Shown: positions 27,132-37,204, numbered from the stretch's first letter. The stretch: DNA of 64,000 nucleotides from Chthonomonas calidirosea T49 (GCF_000427095.1 NC_021487.1:3209241-3273240), one strand, 5' to 3'. The notes: a model not told the origin generated them from the sequence alone. Numbers and translations: made by a program.

Positions 27132-28148
27132 TTATCTTTGGTCCCAATCGTCGAGCAGCTCTTCAGGTGAAACGGTGGCAACACCCACCTTCCGAACCGC
27201 ACAGGCCCCTGCATGGTTGGCGATACAGGCGGCTTCCAACGGAGTGGCGCCGCAGAGGAGGGCAAGAGTGAACGCGCTGATAGTGGTGTCGCCCGCGCCT
27301 GCCACATCGTACACCTCAATGGCATGGGCGGGAACGTGGCAATGCTCACCGCTTTTGCACCAGTAAGCCAAACCGCGAGGCCCGAGAGTGGTGACGAGGA
27401 TATCAACCTGAAGTTGTGCGCGCAGCTGGGCGCCATAGGTGGCTAACTCGTGATCTTGGAGGGGTATCGGGCCGGCCAGCTCTTCGGTTTCCGCTTGGTT
27501 GAGGGAAAGAACGGTCGCACCGGAGAACCAGTGTGCGGAAGCCGGCTTTGGGTTAGCGATTACCGGAAGCGAAAAACGTTTTGCCGAGGCCATGATGGTG
27601 GATATGGTATGGGGTGACAGGGCCCCTTTGCGATAGTCGGAGAGGACGACCGCGTCCACCTGATGCAAGCTTTCGCCTACCTGAAGGGCGAGTTGCTCCT
27701 GCAGAGGGAGGGGCGCCTCATGGGTTCGTTCCCTGTCAACCCGCAGCACCTGCTGATGCTGAGCGATGATGCGCGTTTTGCGCGTGGTTGGCCGAGAGGG
27801 ATCAACGAGAACCGCATTGATATAGATGCCCGCCTCTTGGATAGTGTCCACAAGGTTTTTGCCTATTTCATCCTCTCCAATGAAGCCGGCAAGGTAGACT
27901 TTTGCTCCCAAAGCATGTAAATTGTTGGCGACGTTCGCGGCACCACCGGGTTTGATCTCCTCCTTTTGCACCTCCACGATCATCACCGGGCTTTCGGGCG
28001 AGATCCGACGAACTTGGCCGCGCAGATACTCATCGGCCATGATGTCCCCAACCACGAGTACCCTGCAAGCAGCGAATTGATGAACGAGGCGCTCGTAGCG
28101 CTCTTTAGAAAGCAGATGATTACCGATCACGGATATAAAATACCTCAA
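27132..28148 (-). CDS. RfaE1/HldE-like carbohydrate kinase (PfkB family)
   Basis: 338 residues of the ribokinase/PfkB fold, closest to D-glycero-D-manno-heptose-7-phosphate kinase: VLVVGDIMADEYLRGQVRRISPESPVMIVEV, the glycine-rich KPGGAANVANNLHALG, and the catalytic loop DVAGAGDTTISAF. It would make heptose-1,7-bisphosphate for ADP- or GDP-heptose used in lipopolysaccharide or surface-glycan synthesis. Only the kinase half is present (no adenylyltransferase domain). One family position reads VIANPKP where I expect VxDPK. TTG at 28148 is used; a GTG soon after is an alternative start. Its position among glycosyltransferases supports a surface-sugar role. Confidence 0.86.
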   Translation of the reverse strand: MRYFISVIGNHLLSKERYERLVHQFAACRVLVVGDIMADEYLRGQVRRISPESPVMIVEVQKEEIKPGGAANVANNLHALGAKVYLAGFIGEDEIGKNLVDTIQEAGIYINAVLVDPSRPTTRKTRIIAQHQQVLRVDRERTHEAPLPLQEQLALQVGESLHQVDAVVLSDYRKGALSPHTISTIMASAKRFSLPVIANPKPASAHWFSGATVLSLNQAETEELAGPIPLQDHELATYGAQLRAQLQVDILVTTLGPRGLAYWCKSGEHCHVPAHAIEVYDVAGAGDTTISAFTLALLCGATPLEAACIANHAGACAVRKVGVATVSPEELLDDWDQR

Positions 28149-28211
28149 GAGAGAGGGAGGAGAGGCTTACCGCTATGGAAGGGTTACAAAGAGAGTGCAA
28201 GCCACAAAACG

Positions 28212-29297
28212 TTAAGCCAGCAGCTCCTCCACGAACCGGCGAAATCGCGCATTGGCGGTTTGGTAGTCGAAGCGCAAAGCGATGGGGCGCGCGTGCGCGG
28301 CGCGCTCCTGCACCTCCTCCCATGAAAGTGCGTCAAGCCATTGTGCACAGGCACGATGAAATGCCGGATCGGTCGGATGGTAGGGGGGAAGCGGCCAACC
28401 GGCGGGTTCCACATAGTCGTAGTAGCCAGGGATGGGGCTCATGGCCACAGCCACCCCCGAGGCCAGATACTCCGGTAACTTCGTGGTGAGCCGGAAGCTG
28501 CCCAGCTTGTCCAACGTTTGGGTAATGAACCCGATGTCCATGGCGTGAAGCGCACAAGGCACCTGGTCTGGCTGTAGGCGGCCCGTAAACCGGGCGCGTT
28601 CCTGCAGGGAAGCGGGCACGGCCGCTTGCAGTCGCTCTAGCCCACTTCCATCTCCCACGATCAGCATGGTAACGTCTGCCCGTTTCAGCAGTTTAAGGGT
28701 CTCTATGAGCTCAAGCCCATAGCAGTAGCGCTGACGCTCCGTCCAGTTGAGGCTACCGACGACGCCGCACACCAGATGGTGCGGGGGGATGGCCAGAGCG
28801 CGTTTCGCCTCCTGACGTTGGGACGCGGAGGGCACGGTGAAACGACAGAGGTCTACCGCTCCCTCAATGGTGATGCCTCTTGGCGCTCCGAGGTGCAGGG
28901 CGACACCGGTAAGGTAAGGGGTCCAGCCGATAAAACCCACGCAGTGCCGGTAGAGAAGTTTTTCATAGACTCCGAAAACCCAGCCGTGAAGGCGACCTTG
29001 GGTCACCAGAAAAAAGCCGCCCACAGGGTCGCCTGAGGAGACGATATAGCGCAGTCTTCTGGTGCGAGCCTCCCAAATGAGGGGCAAGCCTCCGGCAATG
29101 CCCGTTCCTTCTAGATAGACCAGATCCCACGGCTTGGAGCGCAGCAGCTGGCGTACCTGGCGCAGGGCCGCTTTGCGGGATAGCTTGCGGTCTACATCGT
29201 AATAGGTGCACTCTGCGGCGATGCCTTCGGTGAGGCGTCGGATACGGATGGCGTCCTGCCCTCCTCCTGCCGTAGCGATGCAGAGCAGGCGTTTCAT
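28212..29297 (-). CDS. Glycosyltransferase (GT-B, family 4-like)
   Basis: 361 residues from the ATG at 29295-29297, which overlaps the stop of the preceding glycosyltransferase (ATGA overlap). N-terminal Rossmann half (CIATAGGGQDAIRIRRL) and a C-terminal half with HLVCGVVGSLNWTERQRY, MLIVGDGSGLERLQAAV and LPEYLASGVAVAMSPIPGYYDYVE. The classical E-x7-E motif is less clear, so it is a divergent member. Part of the surface-polysaccharide operon. Confidence 0.82.
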   Translation of the reverse strand: MKRLLCIATAGGGQDAIRIRRLTEGIAAECTYYDVDRKLSRKAALRQVRQLLRSKPWDLVYLEGTGIAGGLPLIWEARTRRLRYIVSSGDPVGGFFLVTQGRLHGWVFGVYEKLLYRHCVGFIGWTPYLTGVALHLGAPRGITIEGAVDLCRFTVPSASQRQEAKRALAIPPHHLVCGVVGSLNWTERQRYCYGLELIETLKLLKRADVTMLIVGDGSGLERLQAAVPASLQERARFTGRLQPDQVPCALHAMDIGFITQTLDKLGSFRLTTKLPEYLASGVAVAMSPIPGYYDYVEPAGWPLPPYHPTDPAFHRACAQWLDALSWEEVQERAAHARPIALRFDYQTANARFRRFVEELLA

Positions 29298-30424
29298 TGC
29301 GCACAAAGCTCCTCAAAGAGAGCCACATACCGATCGGCCATAAGCTCCCACGTATGCTGTTCCGCGATGGCACGAGCGGCGCGGCCCATGGCCCGCAGGC
29401 GTTCGCGATCGACAAGCAGGTTACAAAGCGTTTGTGCCAACGCTTGGACATCGTTGGGGTCGGGCAAAACCATCCCGCTTTCAGGAGTCATCAGCTCGCA
29501 GCCTCCGGCCGTCTGGGCGGTAACGATGGGCAGTCCCGAGGCCATCGCCTCCAACAGAACCAGGGAACAGGCCTCGTAGCGTGAGGGAAAAACAAACAGG
29601 TCGCAGGCTCGCATCAGCTGGGGAATATCGCGTCTAAAACCGAGAAAGTGGACCCTGTCGGCGACTCCCAGCTGCTGTGCGAGGGCGGGAAAGGGGCTTC
29701 CTTTCGTATCGCCGGCCACCGCAAGATGGAGCTCTGGCACCAGCGCCAACGCTTTCAGCACCGTATCGAGGTTTTTTCCGTAGGTGCGTATATCTCCCAC
29801 AAAGAGGCCGAGCACCTCGTTTTCGGGCAAGCCCAAAGCCGTTCTCGCTTGGTGGCCTGGGCAAAACTCGAGAGTATCCACACCGTTGACAATGGTTCGC
29901 ACCTTTTCTGGCGGAAGCTTTAGATGTGTCAGAAGCTCCTCCTTCACCTTTTCGGATACCGCTACAAGCACCTTCGCCTGTTGAAACGCTCGGCGTTCGA
30001 GGGCTGCGCTGCTTTTCATGTAGAGCTTGCGATAGAGCGACTTGAAAAGGGGCTGGGGCACGTTTGGCATTGCACCAAGAGAGCGCGAGGCGGTTTCGTG
30101 CACCATGTGCACGGCGTTGACATCGGCAGGGTAGAAGCTTGTGAAGCCGTTCAGCTTAACGACATCAATATGAGATCGCTGTTTTTTAAGAACGGAGGTG
30201 CTTTTCACCGCAAACCACACGTTGCCAATGAGGGTGGTGTAGCGCTTAGACCAGGTCAGCCGCACCCAAGAGATGTTGGGATGTTCCAGAAGCTCCGGAG
30301 CGACCTCTGCAGCCAACACAGTAACCTTATGGCCATGACGCAGAGCGCCGCGGATGACCTCGTAGTTCACTCGGCCATGACCATCGTTTTTGCGAATGCG
30401 ATGAAGGGCTAGGGCAATATGCAT
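29294..30424 (-). CDS. Glycosyltransferase family 4
   Basis: 376 residues from the ATG at 30424, preceded by GAGAGGG. The open frame extends upstream to 30520, but that part overlaps the acetyltransferase remnant. Motifs: RKNDGHGRVNYEVIRGALRHGH at the N-terminus, then NIVNGVDTLEF-type spacer (TIVNGVDTLEFCPGH), GLFVGDIRTYGKNLD, and EACSLVLLEAMASGLPIVTA with the donor-binding Glu residues. Assigned as a surface-polysaccharide glycosyltransferase by context; sugar specificity unknown. Confidence 0.92.
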   Translation of the reverse strand: MHIALALHRIRKNDGHGRVNYEVIRGALRHGHKVTVLAAEVAPELLEHPNISWVRLTWSKRYTTLIGNVWFAVKSTSVLKKQRSHIDVVKLNGFTSFYPADVNAVHMVHETASRSLGAMPNVPQPLFKSLYRKLYMKSSAALERRAFQQAKVLVAVSEKVKEELLTHLKLPPEKVRTIVNGVDTLEFCPGHQARTALGLPENEVLGLFVGDIRTYGKNLDTVLKALALVPELHLAVAGDTKGSPFPALAQQLGVADRVHFLGFRRDIPQLMRACDLFVFPSRYEACSLVLLEAMASGLPIVTAQTAGGCELMTPESGMVLPDPNDVQALAQTLCNLLVDRERLRAMGRAARAIAEQHTWELMADRYVALFEELCAQ

Positions 30425-30437
30425 GATCGAACCCTCT

Positions 30438-30899
30438 CTAAGATGTCGGCTCGTTGTGGGCGGATTTCGTTTTAAGGGGTCGGGCCGGAACGCCCACCAC
30501 CGTCTCGTCATCCGCCACATCTCGCGTCACCACGGCGTTGGCTCCAATCTGGGCGCCGTTGCCGATGCGCAGACCTCGATCCGGCTTTGCGATGATCTTG
30601 GCACCTGCCCCGATCATCACATCGTCGCCGATCTCAATGTAATAGGGCGACCCGATCCAGGTGCTCGTTGCAAAGTGACCTCATGAAAGATTTTGACTCG
30701 ACGGCCGATCTTCACGTTCGGATGAATGACCACCCCCGATCCCATAGTGACACAGCTCAATGTCGGGGGAGATCTCGGCCTCGTAAGGCAGCACCGCCTT
30801 ATACAGAAGAAAGTTGAGCGCTTTCAGCAGACGCGCCAACAACTTCCACCGCCTTTTATAGGCTCTACAGCTCCACCACCCGATCTTTTCAGGACGCAT
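30438..30899 (-). pseudogene. Serine acetyltransferase-like hexapeptide acyltransferase, frameshifted
   Basis: Two minus-strand frames make one left-handed beta-helix acetyltransferase of about 154 residues. The first (from 30899) gives YKAVLPYEAEISPDIELCHYGIG, then goes out of frame at a run of five G (30733-30737). Removing one G restores [23 protein letters not shown] second shift near 30669-30675 is needed to reach [21 protein letters not shown], which continues to the end ([19 protein letters not shown]). A TGA interrupts the shifted segment. It likely once O-acetylated a polysaccharide sugar. Either real decay, phase variation or sequencing error at a homopolymer. Confidence 0.75.
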
Positions 30900-30901
30900 C
30901 G

Positions 30902-32443
30902 TTAAGTGCTTGAACTCGTAGACACACTTGCTATAGATGCGGTTTTCGGCGATGAGGTCTTTTGCGCCTGTAGAAGCATATACTCCCTTTCCAGCGCGCC
31001 GATACTGAACCAGATGAGCATACAGGTGCTGTAGTTATCTCCGTTAAGCCAGGTATTAAGCGATGTAACCAGAACGCCAAGAATGGCCAATGTGGTCAAC
31101 GCTCGCGTGCGATGCCAGACCTTAAAGGCACACCAGAGCGTGGCCCCAATGAAAAGGAGATAGACGATTCCGCCTACCGGCCCCAACGCCAAAAACATGT
31201 TAGACCAGTCTACCTCCATGTTGGTGGCGACTACGGGGCCTGCCGAGCTGCTATGTAGCTGGTATCCGGAAAGGGTAATGGCGCCCAGCCCAATACCTAT
31301 GGGGTGTTGCAGGCTCGAGGTGATGCCGTAAAGGGCGGAGGCCGCATGAATGCCGGCTGTGGAGCTATTGGGGTCGGTAGGGTTAGAGAGACCCTCAACT
31401 TGATGATTCAGCAGAGCTTGCTGGCTGGAGTTCATCGCGAGATTTTGCGCATGCTTTATGCCGTAAACAAGTCCGGTGATGCCGAGCACCGCCGCTAACG
31501 CAAGCCGTGGAATCCAGCTGGTGATGGAGCGACCCCGCACGCCCCACAGCACCACCAGCCCCATCAGCGAGAGGACGATAGGTGCTCGAACCCCGCTATA
31601 GAGAATCCCCGCCAAGAGCAGGGGAGGGAAGGCCAAAGTCCAAAAACGCCCGGAGAGGATAAAGGCGCAAGCGATAACAAAGCAGATAGCTAAGAAAAGA
31701 GGGTACTCCCCAGTAGAGGTAAAAAAGGACATGGGGCGTTTGGCGTCGGCGTCATTGATGGAATTGTAGCTGGGGTCGCGACTTATCCAGATCTGTTCAC
31801 CTTTTGTGAAGCCGTAGAGCGTTTGATAGATGCCATAGAAGGCGCCAAACAGCGCCACAATGAGAGCAACCGCATAAAGCAGCTGAACCGTGCGGCGGTT
31901 TCCCAGATCACGACCCACAAACGACCAGAGGATAGGGATCACCATAAACATCGCCCCGCCTAAGGCCACTATCACACTGCCTTGCATAGGGTTGAGCAAC
32001 CCAACCGTCAACATGAGCCCCAACAGCAAGGCGCGTGTTTTGGCGATGGGGTTATCCAGCGGAATTTGGCGTGCCAGGAGCTTACCAAAGCCAATGAGGC
32101 CTATAACGACAGGGATGACGGTGAGCAGCGGATCTACATGAAACTCTCCCATCAGGGGGATGAGGTTGCGGCGCACGCCGCCCAGAACAGCGAGGTAGAT
32201 AAGAGCAAAAATGGGTAGAGCGGCGGAACGGCGAAGCGTAAAGAAAAGAATAAAAAGCGCGCCCGCCATAAGGCATCGAACGCCCAACATGGAGCTGATT
32301 GCAAAGGGAATGGCCCCAAGCAGCACGATGGAGGGGATAATGATTTCCCAGACCGATATCTTTTGAGACGAACCGCCCGTGCTCGGAAGGCGCAGAATGT
32401 AAGACCCCGAAATGAGATCGGTGCGGGTTGTTTCTGTTGTCAT
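30902..32443 (-). CDS. O-antigen ligase/polymerase-like membrane protein (Wzy/WaaL type)
   Basis: 513 residues with 11-13 predicted transmembrane helices, a long loop in the latter half (about 325-390) carrying short conserved-looking residues (ALYGITSSLQHPIGIGLGAITL), which resembles the periplasmic loop of O-antigen ligases/polymerases; the motif PIGIGLG is typical. It would link or polymerise repeat units of the surface glycan. Strongly supported by the glycosyltransferases around it. ATG at 32443. Confidence 0.82.
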   Translation of the reverse strand: MTTETTRTDLISGSYILRLPSTGGSSQKISVWEIIIPSIVLLGAIPFAISSMLGVRCLMAGALFILFFTLRRSAALPIFALIYLAVLGGVRRNLIPLMGEFHVDPLLTVIPVVIGLIGFGKLLARQIPLDNPIAKTRALLLGLMLTVGLLNPMQGSVIVALGGAMFMVIPILWSFVGRDLGNRRTVQLLYAVALIVALFGAFYGIYQTLYGFTKGEQIWISRDPSYNSINDADAKRPMSFFTSTGEYPLFLAICFVIACAFILSGRFWTLAFPPLLLAGILYSGVRAPIVLSLMGLVVLWGVRGRSITSWIPRLALAAVLGITGLVYGIKHAQNLAMNSSQQALLNHQVEGLSNPTDPNSSTAGIHAASALYGITSSLQHPIGIGLGAITLSGYQLHSSSAGPVVATNMEVDWSNMFLALGPVGGIVYLLFIGATLWCAFKVWHRTRALTTLAILGVLVTSLNTWLNGDNYSTCMLIWFSIGALEREYMLLQAQKTSSPKTASIASVSTSSST

Positions 32444-32480
32444 GTCGTTCGCTCCTTTGTGTTGTCCTGCTCTCTCGTCA

Positions 32481-33596
32481 TTAGCGTTCGGCCAACAGCG
32501 CCTCTACGGCCTCTACAAACCGTTGGGCAAATCGTTGCGTTGAGAACTCCTGAGCGCGTTTAAAGGCTGCCTGACCAACCTGTCGTGCAAACTCTGGATT
32601 GTTGAGATAACGGAGAATGGCTTCAGCCAGCTTATCGGGTTGATTATAGGGCGCCAAAAGACCATCTACTCCCTCGGTAATGATCTCCCGTGGCCCTCCC
32701 TCGGAGCCCGCCACCACCGGTTTTCCTAACGCCATCGCCTCGATAACCACAATTCCGAACGGCTCGTTGTCGGAGGCGTGAACGAAAACATCACACGCCT
32801 GCATCCATTGTTCCACATTTTTCTGAAAACCCGCAAGAATCACGTGGTTTTGCAGCCCCAAAGCCTCGATGCGTTGGCGCAGATAGGCCAGATAGTCCGG
32901 CTCCAAAGCGTGCTCTCCGCCGACAATGAGGGCGTGCGCCTCGGGATGCGCCTTTAGAATGGCGGGCATGGCCTCGATAAGCGTATGCATGCCCTTCCAA
33001 CGTTGAAGACGGCCAACTATCTCAATAAGCGGCCCCTCTTGTGGAAGGCCGAGCTGCGACCTTACTTCCGAGGGACTAGGCAGTTGCGTTGGGTCGAATT
33101 GGCATAGGTCGGTGCTGGGAGGCACTACCTGAATGGGGCGCTTGGGAGGGAGGCAGCTTTGGGCGGCGGCAGCCTTTTGGGAAACGGCGATGATGCCTTT
33201 GGCAGGAATACGGGTAATGTTTCTATCCCAGAAGTTCGCTTTCGATGGCACCCCAAGTTGGTACCAGATGGCGGGTGTGCGTGTGAGGAGTGCGGCAGGG
33301 CCGCTGTAGATATGCGCCTTTCCCATCCAGCCTATTACACAGTCGTAATGCGCACGGCGCAAATGGGCTGCTAGCCGCATCACTGTGAGGAAGTAGCGCG
33401 ATAACTGTCGTAATCGCCCAGCGGGAAGCACCCAAACCTTGGTTCCAAGCCCCGCGGCGTCGGACACCATGTGACCATCCTCTAAGAAACAGACCTCCCA
33501 CTCCACCCCATTGGGTGCCTCTTGCAAGAGGTGCAGCAGCATGCGTTCTGCTCCTCCTCGAAGGGTGGCAATGGGCATGATAATGAGACATTTCAT
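32481..33596 (-). CDS. Glycosyltransferase family 4
   Basis: 371 residues starting MKCLIIMPIATLRGGAERMLL, the glycine-rich loop of GT4 enzymes. The donor half has PLIEIVGRLQRWKGMHTLIEAM, ALIVGGEHALEPDYLAYL and the clear EPFGIVVIEAMALGKPVVAGSEGGPREII motif. Likely adds a hexose to a surface-polysaccharide repeat unit. Separated from the ligase-like gene by 37 bp. Confidence 0.93.
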   Translation of the reverse strand: MKCLIIMPIATLRGGAERMLLHLLQEAPNGVEWEVCFLEDGHMVSDAAGLGTKVWVLPAGRLRQLSRYFLTVMRLAAHLRRAHYDCVIGWMGKAHIYSGPAALLTRTPAIWYQLGVPSKANFWDRNITRIPAKGIIAVSQKAAAAQSCLPPKRPIQVVPPSTDLCQFDPTQLPSPSEVRSQLGLPQEGPLIEIVGRLQRWKGMHTLIEAMPAILKAHPEAHALIVGGEHALEPDYLAYLRQRIEALGLQNHVILAGFQKNVEQWMQACDVFVHASDNEPFGIVVIEAMALGKPVVAGSEGGPREIITEGVDGLLAPYNQPDKLAEAILRYLNNPEFARQVGQAAFKRAQEFSTQRFAQRFVEAVEALLAER

Positions 33597-33610
33597 TTCG
33601 TATTGTCCTC

Positions 33611-34813
33611 CTACGAGATCTCTTTGACCGGTGGCAGCGGTTCCATCGGCACATGGTGAATGGTTTGGACGATCTGTTGGCGTCTCTTGCTAATGAAGGG
33701 ACGCTCGAACACAAGATAAAACGCCCAGGCAAACCCAACAGCGCTGACGACGGTGAGGAAAAAGAGTAGATAGGGGTATCCTGCGGAAGAGAGGTGAAGC
33801 TTTGTCATCAGCTGGTGCATGGTACCGACGATGAGAATATGCGTAATGTAGAGACTATAAGAGAAAGCGCCCACGGCAAAGAGGGGGCGTAACAGAGCGC
33901 TCTTCACAAGGCGCTTGTCATGACGGTGAAGCCAAATAAGTAGCACTGCGAAAATCCAACAGATAGCAAACGATGGAAAAATATAAAGTCTGTGACCGCC
34001 TATCACCTCATAGGGTTTAAGGCTGCTGAGCGCGAGAATGGCGAACCCTGAAAGGAGGAGCATAAGGCGGGCACGTCCACGATGAGGAAACTTGATGGCA
34101 TCGTACACGACGATGCCTAAACCAAATTGTGGCCATAGATCGAAGGGGAAAGGTGGAGGGGTAGGCAAGAGCAACAGAGCGAGCAGACATAAGAGAGCGA
34201 GACCGTGCAGCGCCAACAGAAGGGTTTCCTCATCTTGACGGCGGCTGATGACACCCCACAGAGCCAACCCCACGATGACATAGAAGGCGACCTCGTAGCA
34301 CAGAGTCCACGCTGGGCCGATGAGATCAATTTGGTGAAAGGAAGGAGTTGTTAGGGTGACGTTGCTCAGCCAAAAGAGAGGGGCTTGGTGGCTGTTTGGA
34401 AGACGTTCGGCTAGATGGCTTTGTGAGAGGTATCCGTGATGTGCCAAGAAGGCAATGGCCAATGCAAGCAAAAGGGTAAGTATCAGCGACGCCCAGTAGG
34501 TGGGGTATATTCTACGGATCCGCGCTTTGAGATAGCCGATGGGGTTTTTATCGCGGTTTAGGTTGGCCACTGCTGCGCTGAGAATGCAGAAGCCGCTGAT
34601 CACGAAAAAAAGCTGCACGCCCCGGCCTCCGAAAGACATGAGGGTGTAGAGCACATTCAAGGGTACAACAGCATGTTCTGGATGAAACTGACTGGCAGCA
34701 TGGAAGCCCAGAACCCATAAGCTGGCAACGCCTCTCCAGGCATCGAGGGAGAAGTAAGGGCCTGATGTTCGCGGTGTATCGGCTAAGTTTTGCGATTTTA
34801 TGGTGGGGGTCAT
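33611..34813 (-). CDS. Acyltransferase family 3 membrane protein
   Basis: 400 residues, about ten transmembrane helices. The N-terminus reads FSLDAWRGVASLWVLGFHAASQF, the R-x10-H signature of acyltransferase-3 enzymes (OafA/NodX type), and GVQLFFVISGFCILSAA follows. Such enzymes transfer acetyl or other acyl groups to surface polysaccharides across the membrane. Its start overlaps the stop of the downstream-positioned glycosyltransferase gene (ATGA), so the two are translationally coupled. Confidence 0.92.
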   Translation of the reverse strand: MTPTIKSQNLADTPRTSGPYFSLDAWRGVASLWVLGFHAASQFHPEHAVVPLNVLYTLMSFGGRGVQLFFVISGFCILSAAVANLNRDKNPIGYLKARIRRIYPTYWASLILTLLLALAIAFLAHHGYLSQSHLAERLPNSHQAPLFWLSNVTLTTPSFHQIDLIGPAWTLCYEVAFYVIVGLALWGVISRRQDEETLLLALHGLALLCLLALLLLPTPPPFPFDLWPQFGLGIVVYDAIKFPHRGRARLMLLLSGFAILALSSLKPYEVIGGHRLYIFPSFAICWIFAVLLIWLHRHDKRLVKSALLRPLFAVGAFSYSLYITHILIVGTMHQLMTKLHLSSAGYPYLLFFLTVVSAVGFAWAFYLVFERPFISKRRQQIVQTIHHVPMEPLPPVKEIS

Positions 34814-35940
34814 CGGCTAACTCCTGAGGTGAGATGGTAAATCAGTTCGCCTCCGATCCGCTCCCAAGTGAAGTTGGATTCGTAGAAAGCACGTGCTTCC
34901 CTCCCCATCGCCATGCGGCGATCGGGGTTGAGCGCAAGCAGAGCAACCGCATCTAGGAAGGCCTTTTGATCTTCCGCAGGCGTCAGCAGATACGCCGTGC
35001 CGTTGGTCGACATCCAGAGCGAGTCGGTATGTTCGCCGAGGGTTCCCACGGAAGGCAGCCGGTGCGCTAATGCGGTGATGTAGCTGCTGCGTCGCGTGGA
35101 GACCCCATCTACGAACGGAGCCAGATAGATGTCCACAGCGGAAAGGCGCAGGGAGGCCTCTGCAGGAGGACAGAGTCCGTCGGCTCTGATCGGTAGGTTC
35201 TCAAACAGAGCGCACATCTCCTTTTGATTGGGGCCAATGTACAGAAATAGGATGGGGAGCGAACGGCTTTGAAGCTGTTGGAGCGCTTGGCGAAACCAGG
35301 ATAGTCGCAGGGCCCCATGAACCGTGCCGAAGTAGCCCAACACCAGCGTCTCCGGCGCGATAGCCAGCCTGGAGCGCGCCTCATCGGGCGGGATGCCCAA
35401 ATAGGGGATATTGGAACCAACCGGCAGATGGATGGGGCGCGGACCTCCGCTCCAAGGCGCAAGCTGCTGGTGCCACCAAGCCTCGGTCGAGATAAAGCAG
35501 CGCTCGGAGGCACGCCAAAGCTCTCTTGCCTGAAACCGTTGCCACGTGGTCATGACGGCGAACTTCCAGTTCAGCACCGGCACAAAGGTCTCGTGGAACA
35601 TGACGGCGAAGTGAACGCCCCGCCGCTTTACCGCCCGCATAGCAAAGGGCAGCCAGGGGTTAAAGCCCCAACGGCCGTAGCTGAAGGGGTTGTACTGAAG
35701 CAGCAGCCAATCGAGCTTATAGTCGGCAACGATCTTTGGAAGGTTCGACACGCTTTTGGGCTGGGAATAGGAGAAGGGCTTGGCGACCTCAACCTGAGGA
35801 ATGGGGTGGTGGGCATACTCTTGAGGAATGAAGACCACAACCTGGTGCTGCTTTGCAAGCTCCTGCACCAAATTGGCCGTATAGTCGCCAATGCCGTCGC
35901 GCTGCGGAGGCAGAGCCGGGGCGATGATGCCTAGGCGCAT
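34810..35940 (-). CDS. Glycosyltransferase (GT4-like)
   Basis: 376 residues. GT-B type: N-terminal LGIIAPALPPQRDGIGDYTANLVQEL, mid-region HEVMFH-type HFAVMFHETFVPVL and RSRLAIAPETLVLGYFGTVHGALRL. The C-terminal donor motif is weaker (FVDGVSTRRSSYITALAHRLPSVGTLG), characteristic of a divergent subgroup. The gene ends overlapping the acyltransferase start by ATGA. Polysaccharide role inferred from context. Confidence 0.85.
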   Translation of the reverse strand: MRLGIIAPALPPQRDGIGDYTANLVQELAKQHQVVVFIPQEYAHHPIPQVEVAKPFSYSQPKSVSNLPKIVADYKLDWLLLQYNPFSYGRWGFNPWLPFAMRAVKRRGVHFAVMFHETFVPVLNWKFAVMTTWQRFQARELWRASERCFISTEAWWHQQLAPWSGGPRPIHLPVGSNIPYLGIPPDEARSRLAIAPETLVLGYFGTVHGALRLSWFRQALQQLQSRSLPILFLYIGPNQKEMCALFENLPIRADGLCPPAEASLRLSAVDIYLAPFVDGVSTRRSSYITALAHRLPSVGTLGEHTDSLWMSTNGTAYLLTPAEDQKAFLDAVALLALNPDRRMAMGREARAFYESNFTWERIGGELIYHLTSGVSR

Positions 35941-35941
35941 T

Positions 35942-37099
35942 TCACGAGGATCTCCCTATTAGGTTCGGTGAACTGCTTTGGTACCAGGCCTCCAGCTTTT
36001 GAGAGAGATAGAGCGAAAGCGGGGGTAAAAAGACAATAGAGAGCAGATAGCTCGCCGTGGCCACTGAGCTGGTTATCGAGAGGGTGAGCGCGTCCATGAG
36101 AAAGCCTATCCACAAGTACTGCCACACGATGATCCAGAAGGAGTGCCGTCCCACGAAGTTAAGGAACCTCCCAAGCACGGATGCATTTAGCGAGGGCAGC
36201 AGCATCCGCAGAAAGCTCACCCCGCAGAAGACAGCGGTGCCCACCGCTGAGGCGCTAAGGAGGTAGAGAAGTCCGGGAACTGGGGTAAGGGCGGCGAGGC
36301 GATGCCATGGCTCCTGTGAGGCAGTCGCGCATAAGAGGTTGCCTCCGATGGCCACCAGAAGAGCGGCGAGCAAGGCAATACCCACCCAGCGGCGCCGGTT
36401 TTTCGAATTCACGTAGCTCCAGCCTAGCCAGATGCTAAATACGAGGAGGGGAGCATACCCGAATATAGGAAAGGTGCGGGCACTGGGCTGTGCCCCGAAA
36501 ACCATCTTCCACCAGCCTGAAAAGGCGGTCGGCGCGTGCCTTGCCAGAAGGTTGCCGAGGATATTTAAGCCCATTGCGCCCAAAAGCGCTCTGCCGGGAC
36601 GGGTGGCGATGAAGGAGACCACGTTGGGAAAAGCCAGAATCAACAGTAGATAGAGTAGAAACGAGAGAAAAAAATCGCCCGCCTTCGGCACGTTAAGCAG
36701 CAGAAGCATGTGAAGAATGGTAGGGGCGAGTTGTGATCGAGGCAACCCGGCGAGCATCGCGTAGTTGCCTCCAAAGGCGATAAGATAGTAGCCCAGCAAG
36801 ATCATGCCGGCTTGTCGCAAAAAGCGTGCCTTGCCTTCGGGACGAAGCAGCAGCCCTCGATAGCGGATGATCGCTTGCGCCATTCCAAAGCTCATCAGAA
36901 AGCCCACATAGCAGAAGTAGATGCCGCCCATTGCCAACCGAGCCGCCCACGAGGGAGGGTTGTCCATATGGAATTCGGCATGCGTAAGTCCCATATAGCA
37001 GATGGCGAGCGCCCGAAACCAATCGATCTCTGGCAGGCGCTTGGACGCTGTAGGGCGATCGGTTTTCGATTCCTGCAGTGGTGGTGAGGCAACCTGCAA
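35942..37099 (-). CDS. Membrane acyltransferase-like protein
   Basis: 385 residues with about ten transmembrane helices. The N-terminal EIDWFRALAICYMGLTHAEFH carries an R-x8-H pattern as in acyltransferase-3 and heparan-alpha-glucosaminide acetyltransferase-like proteins, followed by GGIYFCYVGFLMSFGMAQA. It likely acylates the surface glycan, but the family match is looser than for the gene at 33611. First gene of the minus-strand polysaccharide operon; one base separates it from the next gene. Confidence 0.75.
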   Translation of the reverse strand: MQVASPPLQESKTDRPTASKRLPEIDWFRALAICYMGLTHAEFHMDNPPSWAARLAMGGIYFCYVGFLMSFGMAQAIIRYRGLLLRPEGKARFLRQAGMILLGYYLIAFGGNYAMLAGLPRSQLAPTILHMLLLLNVPKAGDFFLSFLLYLLLILAFPNVVSFIATRPGRALLGAMGLNILGNLLARHAPTAFSGWWKMVFGAQPSARTFPIFGYAPLLVFSIWLGWSYVNSKNRRRWVGIALLAALLVAIGGNLLCATASQEPWHRLAALTPVPGLLYLLSASAVGTAVFCGVSFLRMLLPSLNASVLGRFLNFVGRHSFWIIVWQYLWIGFLMDALTLSITSSVATASYLLSIVFLPPLSLYLSQKLEAWYQSSSPNLIGRSS

Positions 37100-37204
37100 T
37101 GTGGAGCTCCTTATGATGTATCCTCTTCTTAAGTATAGACGGTTTTAAAGCAGATCTTTATCTTCGGCCGTTCCCAAGCCACTATCGTAGGAGGATAGAC
37201 ATTG